NCBI RefSeq assembly: GCF_013403955.1 | Contig: NZ_JABFDG010000001.1 | Span: 930,001 to 994,000 of the forward strand | Direction: 5' to 3' | Source of the DNA: Winogradskyella vidalii | GTDB taxonomy: Bacteria; Bacteroidota; Bacteroidia; Flavobacteriales; Flavobacteriaceae | Length of the DNA: 64,000 nt | Shown: in pieces, positions 52,713 to 61,399 of the stretch | Position numbering within the stretch: position 1 is the stretch's first letter | How the letters are laid out: every line of letters starts with the position of its first letter | The notes under the pieces: generated by a model | Seen by the model: the letters and a program-made list of their open reading frames with translations, nothing else | Databases searched by the model: none | Told to the model about the DNA's origin: nothing | Made by a program: the position numbers and the translations under genes

Positions 52713-54329
52713 TTAGAATTGCTTTCTTGTAAGCTTATAAAGCTGATTGACCAATCGGGAACGGTAGTCTTTTTTCGAAAAATTTAAATCATAAGTCGCA
52801 ACAAATTCAATCTTATAAAATTTTGAAAGTGCTTCAATGTCTTCAGGATTAGAAGTGGATGTCAATAAATTAAATTGAGTTTCTGTTGGAATAACTATAC
52901 CATCATCAGTTTTAATACTCGGAATTTTATCACCATAGCTATAAATAGCTTCTGGCGAAACACCATCTAAGGTATAGAGTGAAATTTCATCTGCACTTAT
53001 TTCAGATAAAGGTCTATAGTTTTCTTGTGATTGATTTTGAACTATCGGAAGCGCTAAAAACCCAATGATAAGCATAAATCCAATAACTAAATAAAATGTA
53101 GTTTTTATATTTTTCGCCTTTAAATGTTTGAAGATAAAAAAGCCAATTACCACCAATGCTATACTCGATAGAATATATCTTACTAAAATTATTCCTGATA
53201 AACTGGGTGCAATCACAAAACCGATGCCCCAAAACAACACTGCGATAAGCCCTATTAAACCAAACTGAAAATACACCGGAATCGTTTCTTTTTTCGACTT
53301 TAAATTCTTGAATTCTCGAATTAAATAGTCAATATAAAACCCAATATTAAAGGCTAAAGGAATTAAAACAGGCATTAAATAGCGAGATTTTTTTTCAGGA
53401 ATTAGCGATAGTAAAATAACGGCTAAGATGGTCCAAAAAAAACTAAAACGATAGGCTTTTAAATTTATCACTCTAGTTTTTAGATACGGATATAATAAAC
53501 TGATAAATGCAGGAATGGTCCATATACCACTTTGAACAAAAAAGCTCCAATAATAATAAAAAGGCCTAACATTATAACTATGCCAATTAGACGTTTCTCG
53601 CTCGGCAATTTTAATAAATGTTTCAGGATCTGCAACTCTAACATGCAGATACCACCAAGCTCCTAAAACCAATCCAAAAATCAAAAGACTTATTAGTTTT
53701 AGAAAATGAAGTATACCACCTTTATATTTAAAAACGATACCATATGTTATTATAAATGGTAAGAAAAGAACATATAGTGATACTGGACCTTTAGATAAAA
53801 TAGATCCAGCTAAAAACACTACAAAAAGTAAACTTCTTAAAATAGATGTTTTTTCATTCTGAAACATTAAAAACAACTGATACAATGCCATAAGCATAAA
53901 ACCGTGAGTGTAAATATCCCAAGGGGCTTCAACTGTAATCCCTATCACGTAAAAAGATGTTAAAGCAATAAAACCATTAATTAAGCTATGTGTTTTTGAA
54001 AGCTCTAATTTTTTTGATAAAATATAAATTGAAATCCCAATACTAGCCACAAATAAAAGTGCAGACCATCGTAAGGCTAAAACAGATGTAATACCAAAGA
54101 CATAACCAAATGCTGCTGTAATCCATGTTGGTAAAGGCGGTTTTTGGTAACGGGCTTCGCCATTCATGGTGGTTAAAATCCAATTGTTGTCAGTAAGCAT
54201 TTCTCTAGCCGAAATAAAATTTCGTGCTTCCATAATTGTCACCGGAATCGCATCAATTGTAAAACCAAGCATAACAATTACAAATAATAACAGACTAAGA
54301 ATCGGATATTTTTCTATGTATTTAATCAT
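52713..54329 (-). CDS. GT39/ArnT-like membrane glycosyltransferase
   Basis: A 538-residue GT-C fold transferase with about 11-12 helices and a C-terminal periplasmic part. The first periplasmic loop has the ArnT/PMT catalytic pattern EARNFISAREM, then NGEARYQKPPLPTW, in which the acidic residue and the RYQKPP segment match ArnT's DE.RY and Y.KP. It would transfer a sugar from a polyprenyl phosphate donor to lipid A, protein or glycan on the periplasmic side. It overlaps the LAB_N gene by 8 bases, so it is the last of a three-gene operon with that gene and a GT2. Confidence 0.88.
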   Translation of the reverse strand: MIKYIEKYPILSLLLFVIVMLGFTIDAIPVTIMEARNFISAREMLTDNNWILTTMNGEARYQKPPLPTWITAAFGYVFGITSVLALRWSALLFVASIGISIYILSKKLELSKTHSLINGFIALTSFYVIGITVEAPWDIYTHGFMLMALYQLFLMFQNEKTSILRSLLFVVFLAGSILSKGPVSLYVLFLPFIITYGIVFKYKGGILHFLKLISLLIFGLVLGAWWYLHVRVADPETFIKIAERETSNWHSYNVRPFYYYWSFFVQSGIWTIPAFISLLYPYLKTRVINLKAYRFSFFWTILAVILLSLIPEKKSRYLMPVLIPLAFNIGFYIDYLIREFKNLKSKKETIPVYFQFGLIGLIAVLFWGIGFVIAPSLSGIILVRYILSSIALVVIGFFIFKHLKAKNIKTTFYLVIGFMLIIGFLALPIVQNQSQENYRPLSEISADEISLYTLDGVSPEAIYSYGDKIPSIKTDDGIVIPTETQFNLLTSTSNPEDIEALSKFYKIEFVATYDLNFSKKDYRSRLVNQLYKLTRKQF

Positions 54330-54945
54330 TGCTCTGTCTTATTAAATAAGCGTTTCTTGCGTAAATTACTAAGCCAAATAAGTGGCCTACAAATAATACA
54401 GGGTCTTTTCTAATGATGGCATAAGTTAGAATCATTGATGCACCAATTAGGCTTAATACCCAAAAACCCATGGGTAAGGTTGATATTTTTTGACGTTCAG
54501 AATGAATCCATTGGTATACAAAACGCAATGTAAAAATAACTTGTGCTACAATACCTAACACTAATAGCCACATCGGAATATCTTCATTCTTAAATAATAA
54601 TTCTAAGTCAATTTTATTGTTGTTGTAATAAAACAAGACAATTAAAATAGGGGCACCAATCAGTATGTATTGAATGAATTTAGGAAATTTTTGCCATTGG
54701 CCTTGCAGTTGTAAATTTCGGATATAAATAAAATAGGTTAAACTCTGACCTAACATTATGGAGAAATCTAAACGTAAATAGCCATAAATAAAAAGCAAAA
54801 ATGAAGCAATTAAGCTGAGTAACCAGAACGTTTTTGGGGTAATAACTTTGCGTTGTTTTTCAGACGTAATCCATTGAATAATGAGTCGTGATGAAAATAA
54901 AATTTGAGCTAAAAACCCAATGCTGTAAATAATCCAGTCTTTCAA
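54322..54945 (-). CDS. LAB_N family membrane protein made of two tandem repeats
   Basis: A 207-residue membrane protein with two copies of the lipid A biosynthesis N-terminal (LAB_N) domain. Residues 10-81 and 131-202 align without gaps at an offset of 121: GFLAQILFSSR with GIVAQVIFTLR, QWITSEKQ with QWIHSERQ, FWLLSLI with FWVLSLI, and YIRN with YARN. LAB_N belongs to the PQ-loop/SWEET-like superfamily of small transporters, so two copies could form a full transporter or flippase. The start is a TTG; a stop lies 6 codons upstream and no ATG intervenes. Between a GT2 and a GT39 gene, it is a candidate flippase for a polyprenyl-sugar. Confidence 0.85.
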   Translation of the reverse strand: MKDWIIYSIGFLAQILFSSRLIIQWITSEKQRKVITPKTFWLLSLIASFLLFIYGYLRLDFSIMLGQSLTYFIYIRNLQLQGQWQKFPKFIQYILIGAPILIVLFYYNNNKIDLELLFKNEDIPMWLLVLGIVAQVIFTLRFVYQWIHSERQKISTLPMGFWVLSLIGASMILTYAIIRKDPVLFVGHLFGLVIYARNAYLIRQSND

Positions 54946-54963
54946 ATTGAATGTTCGTTTTTT

Positions 54964-55680
54964 TTATTTACTAGATTTAGACACCTCGTAATTTATATAT
55001 TTTTTCTTCATCCATAAATAGGCAAAACAATCTATAAGCGGTCCGAGAAGTCTATTCCAAAGTCCAAATTTAGCCGTGCCAGCCATTCTTGGAAAATGTT
55101 GAACTGTAATTTGTGTTACGCGTCCGTTTTGTAACATAATCATTGCTGGTAAAAAACGGTGTAAGCCTCTAAACATTGGGATGCGTTTGGCGTAGTCTGT
55201 TTTAATTACTTTTAGCGGACAACCCGTATCATCCATACCATCATGTGTAAATGCTCGTCTTATGCCATTGGCAATTTTAGAAGACATATTTTTTACAAAC
55301 GAATCCTTTCGGTTAGAGCGCACTCCGGTTACCAATTCGTAAGAACCGATATGTTCTAAAAGGGTATTAAAATCTTCGGGTGAGGTCTGTAAATCAGAAT
55401 CGATATAACCAACCAATTCAGAATCTACATAATCAAAACCAGCTTTAATTGCAGCACTAAGCCCTCTGTTTTCTTTAAATAAGATATAATCAAAAGCATC
55501 ATTTCGTTCACAAATACGTTCAATTAATGCCTGGCTGTTATCGCTTGAACCATCATTCACAAAGAGTATTGAAGTAGTAACAGTAGCAATTTTAATATAA
55601 CTAGAAAGTTCCGTTTCTACACGTTCTAGATTTTCCTCTTCATTATATACAGGAACTATAATGGTAAATTGATACGTCAT
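54964..55680 (-). CDS. GT2 glycosyltransferase (polyprenyl-phosphate sugar synthase, DPM1-like)
   Basis: A 238-residue GT-A fold enzyme. VPVYNEEENLERVE is the N-terminal motif, FVNDGSSDNSQ and GYIDSDLQTSPED are the nucleotide and metal (DxD) sites, and HRFLPAMIMLQNGRV with PRMAGTAKFG matches dolichol-phosphate mannose synthase and ArnC. It lacks the C-terminal membrane helices of ArnC/GtrB, ending YLWMKKKYINYEV. It should make a polyprenyl-phosphate sugar on the cytoplasmic face, for use by the GT39 in the same operon. First gene of that operon, 18 bases before the LAB_N gene. Confidence 0.9.
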   Translation of the reverse strand: MTYQFTIIVPVYNEEENLERVETELSSYIKIATVTTSILFVNDGSSDNSQALIERICERNDAFDYILFKENRGLSAAIKAGFDYVDSELVGYIDSDLQTSPEDFNTLLEHIGSYELVTGVRSNRKDSFVKNMSSKIANGIRRAFTHDGMDDTGCPLKVIKTDYAKRIPMFRGLHRFLPAMIMLQNGRVTQITVQHFPRMAGTAKFGLWNRLLGPLIDCFAYLWMKKKYINYEVSKSSK

Positions 55681-55743
55681 GCAGTTAATTACTTAGTCGA
55701 CACAAAAATATTCTTTTTTTATGATACAGAAAGTTTAATGGAT

Positions 55744-56334
55744 TTATTTAGACATTTCCATTTTTAATCTTGCTGCATTAGCGGCTTCCTGTAGTGCTCG
55801 ATTATCAGGGGTTTTTAAAGCTTTTTTTTCGGCTTCAACATATTCTGGGAAATCTCTAAACTTCATTTCTAATAAGGTTTCTGCTGTAGTGAAGTAAAGT
55901 AAAACTCCTATAAAAGCGATGATGCTTAGTCGAATTAAAAGTGTCGTATAAAACTTGCTTCTGCTATAAAAGAATTTAAAAATTATAAAGGCGTAGATTG
56001 GTATTAGGCTAACAAGTCCGATTAGGAGAATTATATTCCCGTAAGGCCAGCTTTGGTATTTAAATAAACTACTAATGGTTATTAAAGACAATACAAAACC
56101 AGTGCCTATAGCGCCAAGGATTCGTAACATGTTTGTGTCTTTAAAAGCTTCTTTTTTGAAGATATTTCTAAATCTAATTTGGTTTAAAAGTCCAAAACTA
56201 AAAATACCATATAATAATGATAAAAATAGGCAGAGTAAGCTAATTGATAAAGCTGCATATGGATAAGTAAACCATAGTCTTAGCAACATTAAAAGGGTAA
56301 TGGCAGCGGAAAGAATGATTTCAGTTTGTTTCAT
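55744..56334 (-). CDS. Conserved membrane protein of unknown function
   Basis: A 196-residue membrane protein with about five helices (residues 5-25, 30-55, 70-95, 98-125, 128-152) and a soluble C-terminal tail with Lys/Glu/Ala-rich helices (EYVEAEKKALKTPDN, then RALQEAANAARLKMEMSK). I do not recognise the family. It lies 11 bases after the DUF2911 gene on the same strand and 63 bases before the GT2 gene, so it may be cotranscribed with DUF2911, an envelope-associated family. Confidence 0.7.
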   Translation of the reverse strand: MKQTEIILSAAITLLMLLRLWFTYPYAALSISLLCLFLSLLYGIFSFGLLNQIRFRNIFKKEAFKDTNMLRILGAIGTGFVLSLITISSLFKYQSWPYGNIILLIGLVSLIPIYAFIIFKFFYSRSKFYTTLLIRLSIIAFIGVLLYFTTAETLLEMKFRDFPEYVEAEKKALKTPDNRALQEAANAARLKMEMSK

Positions 56335-56345
56335 TAAATTTTAAT

Positions 56346-56900
56346 CTACTGAACACTATCAAGTGGTACTTCTATCAATGTGTTATCCCAAGCCATAGTT
56401 AGTTTTAAATTTCCCGTTTTATGATCAAAGGCAATCGTGAATTTTTCAACGGTTTCATCTATTTTTTGTGCTGGTACAACAAGTTCTAGTGCATCGTAGT
56501 TTGGATCCCACATGGGTTCCATTTTTTCGTTTACACCCCAATCGTATTGCTTGGAGTTAAACATCACGGTCCAAGTATCTTCTTTTGGTATGGTCCAGAT
56601 GGTATATTTTCCTTTTTTTAATACAATCTCATCTATTATTAAGTCCTTATTGGTCTCAAAGGTCGTTGCTTCATTGGCACCGGTACGCCATACATTATCA
56701 AAAGGTACAAGCGCACCAAATACTTCACGGTCACGTTTTGAAGGACGGTTATATTCAACTTTTATTTTTAAATCGTTGAGTGCAATTTCGGCAGTATCTT
56801 TTGGACTTAAAGGCGGCGCAAATATATTTTCAACAAATATACAATAGCCTAATAGGCCAATAGCTGAAATGATCAAGAGAATTATGAGGCGTTTTAACAT
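56346..56900 (-). CDS. DUF2911 family protein, membrane-anchored
   Basis: A 184-residue protein with one N-terminal helix (LIILLIISAIGLLGYCIFVENIF) as signal anchor and a DUF2911 domain. Recognisable parts are IKVEYNRPSKRDREVFGALVPF, VWRTGANEATTFETNKDL, GKYTIWTIP and WTVMFNSKQYDWG. The family is common in Bacteroidota and of unknown function; some members carry asparagine/aspartate-rich lipoprotein signals instead. First gene of a pair with the membrane protein at 55744. Confidence 0.88.
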   Translation of the reverse strand: MLKRLIILLIISAIGLLGYCIFVENIFAPPLSPKDTAEIALNDLKIKVEYNRPSKRDREVFGALVPFDNVWRTGANEATTFETNKDLIIDEIVLKKGKYTIWTIPKEDTWTVMFNSKQYDWGVNEKMEPMWDPNYDALELVVPAQKIDETVEKFTIAFDHKTGNLKLTMAWDNTLIEVPLDSVQ

Positions 56901-57066
56901 GGTTTAATCTAGATAGATTTTAATTTTTACATACAAGTGCAAACTTATGCATTCAATATTTAAAGATAATTGAAATCCATAACTTTATATATGTCAAACG
57001 TTGAATTTTATGGAAATCTTATAAAATTGAAAATATTTTGAAGATTCTTGCAACACTTCAATTTTT

Positions 57067-57666
57067 ATGTCGTCTTTAAGATGTAACCAATCAAAAACCA
57101 CAACTAAAATCACCACGTTTCAAATTCATATTGTTGAAAAATGCAGGCAGAATGATAGGCAAGCACAGATGCAATTGTACAATCAATACTGTAATGGTAT
57201 GTTAGTCATAGCGCTTCGATTTGTAAAAGATACCATGGAAGCTGAAGATGTTGTGCAGGAAGCGTTTATTAAAGCATTTTCAAAATTAGAACAGTATAAA
57301 GCGGAAGTGAGTTTTGGTGCATGGCTGAAACGTATTGTTATTAATACATGTATTGATGTTTTAAAGTCCAAACATCAGCATTTGGTGACATTAGAAGATT
57401 GTCATTTAAACGTAGTAGAAGATAATGATGATACTGGGTGGACTGTTGATGAGAGTGTTACGGTTGAAGGCGTAAAATTAGCGATAGACTCTTTGCCCGA
57501 AAAATACAAGTATGTTGTACTACTGTATCTAATGGAAGGTTATGATCATAAGGAAATATCTGAAATTTTAAATATTACAGAGGTGGCATCTCGTACACAA
57601 CTATCGCGTGGAAAACAGAAATTAAAGGACGTATTAAAATTAGAAAAGAATGGGACAAGATCTTAG
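57067..57666 (+). CDS. ECF sigma factor (sigma-70 family)
   Basis: A 199-residue sigma factor with regions 2 and 4 only. Region 2 has DRQAQMQLYNQYCNGMLVIA, then DAEDVVQEAFIKAF-type AEDVVQEAFIKAF and FGAWLKRIVINTCIDVLK. Region 4 has SLPEKYKYVVLLYLMEGYDHKEI and the helix-turn-helix TEVASRTQLSRGKQKLKDVL. It directs RNA polymerase to a stress- or envelope-related regulon. It overlaps the following membrane gene by 17 bases, which is the arrangement of a sigma/anti-sigma pair; the operon continues with a repeat-rich exported protein. Confidence 0.92.
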   Translation: MSSLRCNQSKTTTKITTFQIHIVEKCRQNDRQAQMQLYNQYCNGMLVIALRFVKDTMEAEDVVQEAFIKAFSKLEQYKAEVSFGAWLKRIVINTCIDVLKSKHQHLVTLEDCHLNVVEDNDDTGWTVDESVTVEGVKLAIDSLPEKYKYVVLLYLMEGYDHKEISEILNITEVASRTQLSRGKQKLKDVLKLEKNGTRS

Positions 57667-58219
57667 AGAACTATTTGAAGTAGACCCAAAAAATCAGCAT
57701 ACAAAAATGTCTGAAGGGCATGAGGTTCGTTTTCTTGAAAAATTAGAAAATGAGTTTCCTACAAAGAAAAAACAAACTAACAGGTTCGGGTTTTTAAATA
57801 TAGCAGCGAGTGTCATAGTATTGTTAGGGTTGAGTTATGGAGCGTATCAATATTATCAGGTTCCAACAAAAACAGTTGAACCTACTAAAGTTGTTGATAC
57901 CCAAATAAAAACCTTAGGCGATGTGTCACCAGATTTAAAAAAGGTGGAAGATTACTATTTAGCAAGTATTAATCTGGAGTTATCTAAAGTGCAACTCACC
58001 CCAGAAAATAAAGAATTATTTGATGGTTACGTTGGAAGACTGAAAGAATTAAACGATGAATATAAAACCTTAACGCTAGAGTTAAACAACAACGGACCCA
58101 ATACAGCTACTTTAGATGCACTTATTAATAATCTGAAGTTTAGACTCAATTTAGTGATGCGCCTTAAAGAAAAACTATTAGAATTTAAAGACGATTCCGT
58201 GACACAAGAAACTTTGTAA
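57650..58219 (+). CDS. Putative anti-sigma factor (single-helix membrane protein)
   Basis: A 189-residue protein: cytoplasmic N-terminus (about 43 residues), one membrane helix (FLNIAASVIVLLGLSYGAY), and a periplasmic coiled-coil-rich tail (about 70-185, with ASINLELSKVQLTPENKELF and LNDEYKTLTLELNN). Its start lies inside the sigma gene (17-base overlap), so the two are translationally coupled. There is no zinc-binding anti-sigma motif and no clear homology to FecR, so the anti-sigma role rests on position and topology. Confidence 0.75.
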   Translation: MGQDLRELFEVDPKNQHTKMSEGHEVRFLEKLENEFPTKKKQTNRFGFLNIAASVIVLLGLSYGAYQYYQVPTKTVEPTKVVDTQIKTLGDVSPDLKKVEDYYLASINLELSKVQLTPENKELFDGYVGRLKELNDEYKTLTLELNNNGPNTATLDALINNLKFRLNLVMRLKEKLLEFKDDSVTQETL

Positions 58220-58297
58220 ATCAGAATCAATCAATCAATCAAAAAACGAACAGATTTTACACGGCTTTGCTGGGTAAGTCTAAAAAAATCAAAAATC

Positions 58298-59851
58298 ATG
58301 AACACTATTAGAATTTTAGTTATGTGTCTAATAACCACGTTTTGTTATGCACAAAAAAAGATGAGTAAAACATCACAATCCATTAAAGTGAATAAAGATG
58401 TGATTGTAGAATTAAACACCAGCTATGTAGAAATAGAAATAGATACATGGAACAAAGATGTCGTTGAAGTCGAAGCTTATATTGAAGGTGATAAATTGAC
58501 CGAAGAGGAATTAAAAAACGCATTAAAAGCTTGGCAACTTAAAGTTGAAGGTTCTAATGATAAGGTTGTTATTTCATCTACAGGGGGGCTAAATTCGGCG
58601 TCATATCCTCATGAAGATTATGCAGCCGTATTACAAGAATTGGAGTACCAGTTAATTGAATTACCAGCAGTACCCGTGATGCCAGAACTACCAATGATGC
58701 CAGCACTAGTTGAAATGCCAGCCATGCCAGAAATGCCAGCCATGCCTGTAATGCCAAAACTACCAAAGTTGCCCAAAGACATTACAACTATAGATTTTGA
58801 TTACGAAGCATACCAAAAGGATGGTGAGGACTATTTAGCCGAATGGAGTAAAAAGTATGAAAAGCAAGGAGGTAAAGAATTTCAGAAAAAAATGGAAAAC
58901 TGGGCACGAGAATTTGGAGACTCAGGATATCAGGAGAAAATGGAAAAATGGGGAGAAGAATACGGGAAGCGTTTTGACGGTAAATGGGCAAAAGATATGG
59001 AAAGATGGGGTGAGAAGTTTGGTGAGAAATACGGAAAGGATATGGAAAAATGGGGTGAGGAATTTGGTGAAAAATTTGGAAAAGAATGGGGTGAGAAAAT
59101 GGAAGCTTGGGGCGAGCGTTTGGAAAAACAAATGGAACAACGGGCCGAAGCTATGGAGAAAAGAGGTGAGTCTTTAGAGAAAAGACAGGAAGCGCTTGCT
59201 AAAAGAGAACAACATATGGCGGAGAGTAAAACTTCTGTTTATGTAAAGCGCTTAGAATCGGGAAACAATAGTAAAATAAAAAAGGTGATTAAAATTAAAA
59301 TCCCTAAAAAAGCCCAATTAAAAACTAATATTAGACATGGTGAACTAAAAATAACCTCTATAATACACAATATGAAAGGCGATATTTCGCATTCATTTTT
59401 AGTAGCAGAACACATTGATGGAAGCGAGACTTCCATCAATGTCTCTTATTCGCCAGTCATGGTGAATACCTGGAACTTGGGAACTTTAAATCTCAATTTT
59501 GTAGATAAAGCTCAGATTAAAACCGCTCAAAATTTAGTACTCAATTCTAAATCGTCTAATGTAACGGTTGGCAATTTAAACGATACCGCTATTATTGACG
59601 GCAGTTTTGGGGATTTAACGATTTCTAATTTAAGTACCACCTTTAAGAATCTTAATTTGGTATTAGAAAATAGCGATGCACTAATTAACTTGCCCAAAGC
59701 TATAGATTATACACTCTACTTTAAAGGCAACCGTTCAAAGTATAATAACAAAACAACTGAACAAAAAACAATTCGTCATTATCCTGATGGCCAGAATTCT
59801 AATCGAAATATTGTCGTCAATGCCAAATTTAGTAACGTGATTATTAATTAA
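58298..59851 (+). CDS. Exported protein with Met-Pro and Met-Glu-x-Trp-Gly repeats and a beta-solenoid C-terminus
   Basis: A 517-residue exported protein (signal MNTIRILVMCLITTFCYAQ). A small N-terminal domain (20-115) is followed by a Met-Pro-rich tract (122-160, repeats such as MPELP, MPAMPEMPAMP). A charged repeat region comes next (178-310), with the unit M-E-x-W-G/A starting at residues 199, 215, 234, 249 and 268 (spacings 16, 19, 15, 19). The C-terminal 200 residues have short beta repeats (LNFVDKAQIKTAQNLVLNSKSSN, LVLENSDALINLP) like the DUF4097/GIN-type solenoids. It lies after the sigma and anti-sigma genes, 78 bases on, so it may be a regulon target or signal component. Function unknown. 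Confidence 0.8.
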   Translation: MNTIRILVMCLITTFCYAQKKMSKTSQSIKVNKDVIVELNTSYVEIEIDTWNKDVVEVEAYIEGDKLTEEELKNALKAWQLKVEGSNDKVVISSTGGLNSASYPHEDYAAVLQELEYQLIELPAVPVMPELPMMPALVEMPAMPEMPAMPVMPKLPKLPKDITTIDFDYEAYQKDGEDYLAEWSKKYEKQGGKEFQKKMENWAREFGDSGYQEKMEKWGEEYGKRFDGKWAKDMERWGEKFGEKYGKDMEKWGEEFGEKFGKEWGEKMEAWGERLEKQMEQRAEAMEKRGESLEKRQEALAKREQHMAESKTSVYVKRLESGNNSKIKKVIKIKIPKKAQLKTNIRHGELKITSIIHNMKGDISHSFLVAEHIDGSETSINVSYSPVMVNTWNLGTLNLNFVDKAQIKTAQNLVLNSKSSNVTVGNLNDTAIIDGSFGDLTISNLSTTFKNLNLVLENSDALINLPKAIDYTLYFKGNRSKYNNKTTEQKTIRHYPDGQNSNRNIVVNAKFSNVIIN

Positions 59852-59899
59852 TCTTAAATCCGTATTTTTATAGAGAACTAACGACTTTAAACATATATT

Positions 59900-61399
59900 A
59901 TGAGATCCATCATTCAATTTGCTATAGTGTGCTTTTTTACAGCATGCTTTTTTTGTTGTAAAACAGATTCTAACACTAAAGTTAACTCAGAAGTCAATAA
60001 CTATGATGCGTTTATTTCAAAATTAAAAGCGAAGGGCATTGCTACAGGTAATATTCTAGTATATAATGATGGTGCTATAGTGTATCAAAGTTCTAACGGA
60101 TTACGGTCTATAGACCCAATAGACTCCTTGAGTTTAAACTCACAGTTTAGATTAGCATCCGTAAGCAAACAATTTACAGGCATGGCTATTATGAAATTAA
60201 AAGAAGCTGGTAAATTGGAGTATGATCAAAAGGTAAATACCATATTAACCGACTTTCCTTATGATCATATTACTATTCGTCAATTATTGCATCATACTTC
60301 AGGACTTACAGATTATGAGCGTTTAATTGCTGAGAATTTTGTAAAGGAAGATTCGACTAAAAAGTACATTTTAGGTAATAATGAGATATTAACTGAGTTT
60401 TACCGTGTAAATCCTGAGTTAGATTTTCAACCTGGAGAGAAATGGGAGTATAGTAATACAGGCTATTTGGTTTTAGCATCGGTTGTAGAAAAAATATCTG
60501 GGCAACACTTTAAAGTGTTTCTAAAAGAACAGATTACAGATCCTGTGGGCATGACAAATACAACCTTGTACAGCTATCAAATAGAAGCCGATTCCGCAAT
60601 GCCAAATCGGGTATTTGGCTACCAATTGGCATTAAACCAGAACGATTTAGTGTCAAATGATTACAATATTGTAAATGATGTTAGAGGAGATGGAGGAATT
60701 TACTCAACCATAGAAGATTTGTACAAATGGAATATGGCCTTAGCTAACCATACTATAATTTCAAAAGCCTATTTAGATGATGCTTGGACGCCTGGTGTTT
60801 TAAATAATGGAGATCTTACCAACTATGGTTTTGGTTGGTTTTTAGAGCAGGATCCATCCAAACCAAAAACAGTCTTTCACTCTGGTGGTTGGGTTGGTTT
60901 TGTAACGTTTTTATATAATGAACTCGATACAAAGAGTGGTTTTATAATATTAACTAACAATACAACCAATGACTTTGGAACTATTATAAATGGGATTTCA
61001 AATATTAGAGCCGGACAACCTTACCAGATGCCAAAAACAGCACTAGCTACAGAAATGGCAAAGCGTATTTTAACAGAGGATTCAAACACCGCAATGCGCT
61101 ACTACCATACTCATAAATTGGATACCCTTAATTATTCGGTGTCTGAAGGAGATTTAAATGTGTTAGGCTATCAATTATTAAACGAAGATGAGCTAGATGC
61201 AGCGTTGGCTATTTTTAAATTAAATATTGAAGAACATCCAACATCTGCAAATCCATACGATAGTTATGGTGATGCCTTATTGTTAAAAGGCGACTCTATA
61301 CATGCGTTGAAGCATTTCAAAAAATGTTTCGAAATGGATAGTACCTTAACTTATGCAAAGGATAAATCTGAAAAATTAGAAGCCGCATTACAACCATGA
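59900..61399 (+). CDS. Serine hydrolase (class C beta-lactamase fold) with C-terminal TPR-like region
   Basis: A 499-residue exported protein; the N-terminus RSIIQFAIVCFFTACFFCCKT gives a lipoprotein-like signal with Cys19/20. The catalytic SxxK is in LASVSKQFTGMA, the Tyr in WEYSNTGYLVLASV, and the third motif is near FHSGGWVGF. GLTDYERL and GDGGIYSTIEDLYKWN are typical. The last 90 residues (about 405-495) look like helical TPR-type repeats (NEDELDAALAIFKLNIEEHP, DALLLKGDSIHALKHFKKCF). Likely a periplasmic DD-peptidase or esterase. Its stop overlaps the M23 start (ATGA), so the two are coupled. Not cotranscribed with the sigma module with any certainty: 48-base gap. Confidence 0.85.
   Translation: MRSIIQFAIVCFFTACFFCCKTDSNTKVNSEVNNYDAFISKLKAKGIATGNILVYNDGAIVYQSSNGLRSIDPIDSLSLNSQFRLASVSKQFTGMAIMKLKEAGKLEYDQKVNTILTDFPYDHITIRQLLHHTSGLTDYERLIAENFVKEDSTKKYILGNNEILTEFYRVNPELDFQPGEKWEYSNTGYLVLASVVEKISGQHFKVFLKEQITDPVGMTNTTLYSYQIEADSAMPNRVFGYQLALNQNDLVSNDYNIVNDVRGDGGIYSTIEDLYKWNMALANHTIISKAYLDDAWTPGVLNNGDLTNYGFGWFLEQDPSKPKTVFHSGGWVGFVTFLYNELDTKSGFIILTNNTTNDFGTIINGISNIRAGQPYQMPKTALATEMAKRILTEDSNTAMRYYHTHKLDTLNYSVSEGDLNVLGYQLLNEDELDAALAIFKLNIEEHPTSANPYDSYGDALLLKGDSIHALKHFKKCFEMDSTLTYAKDKSEKLEAALQP

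Noticed and set aside
58788..59177. Several overlapping open frames within the charged repeat region
   Set aside because: Produced by the repetitive codons of the exported repeat protein; none has a start signal or domain.
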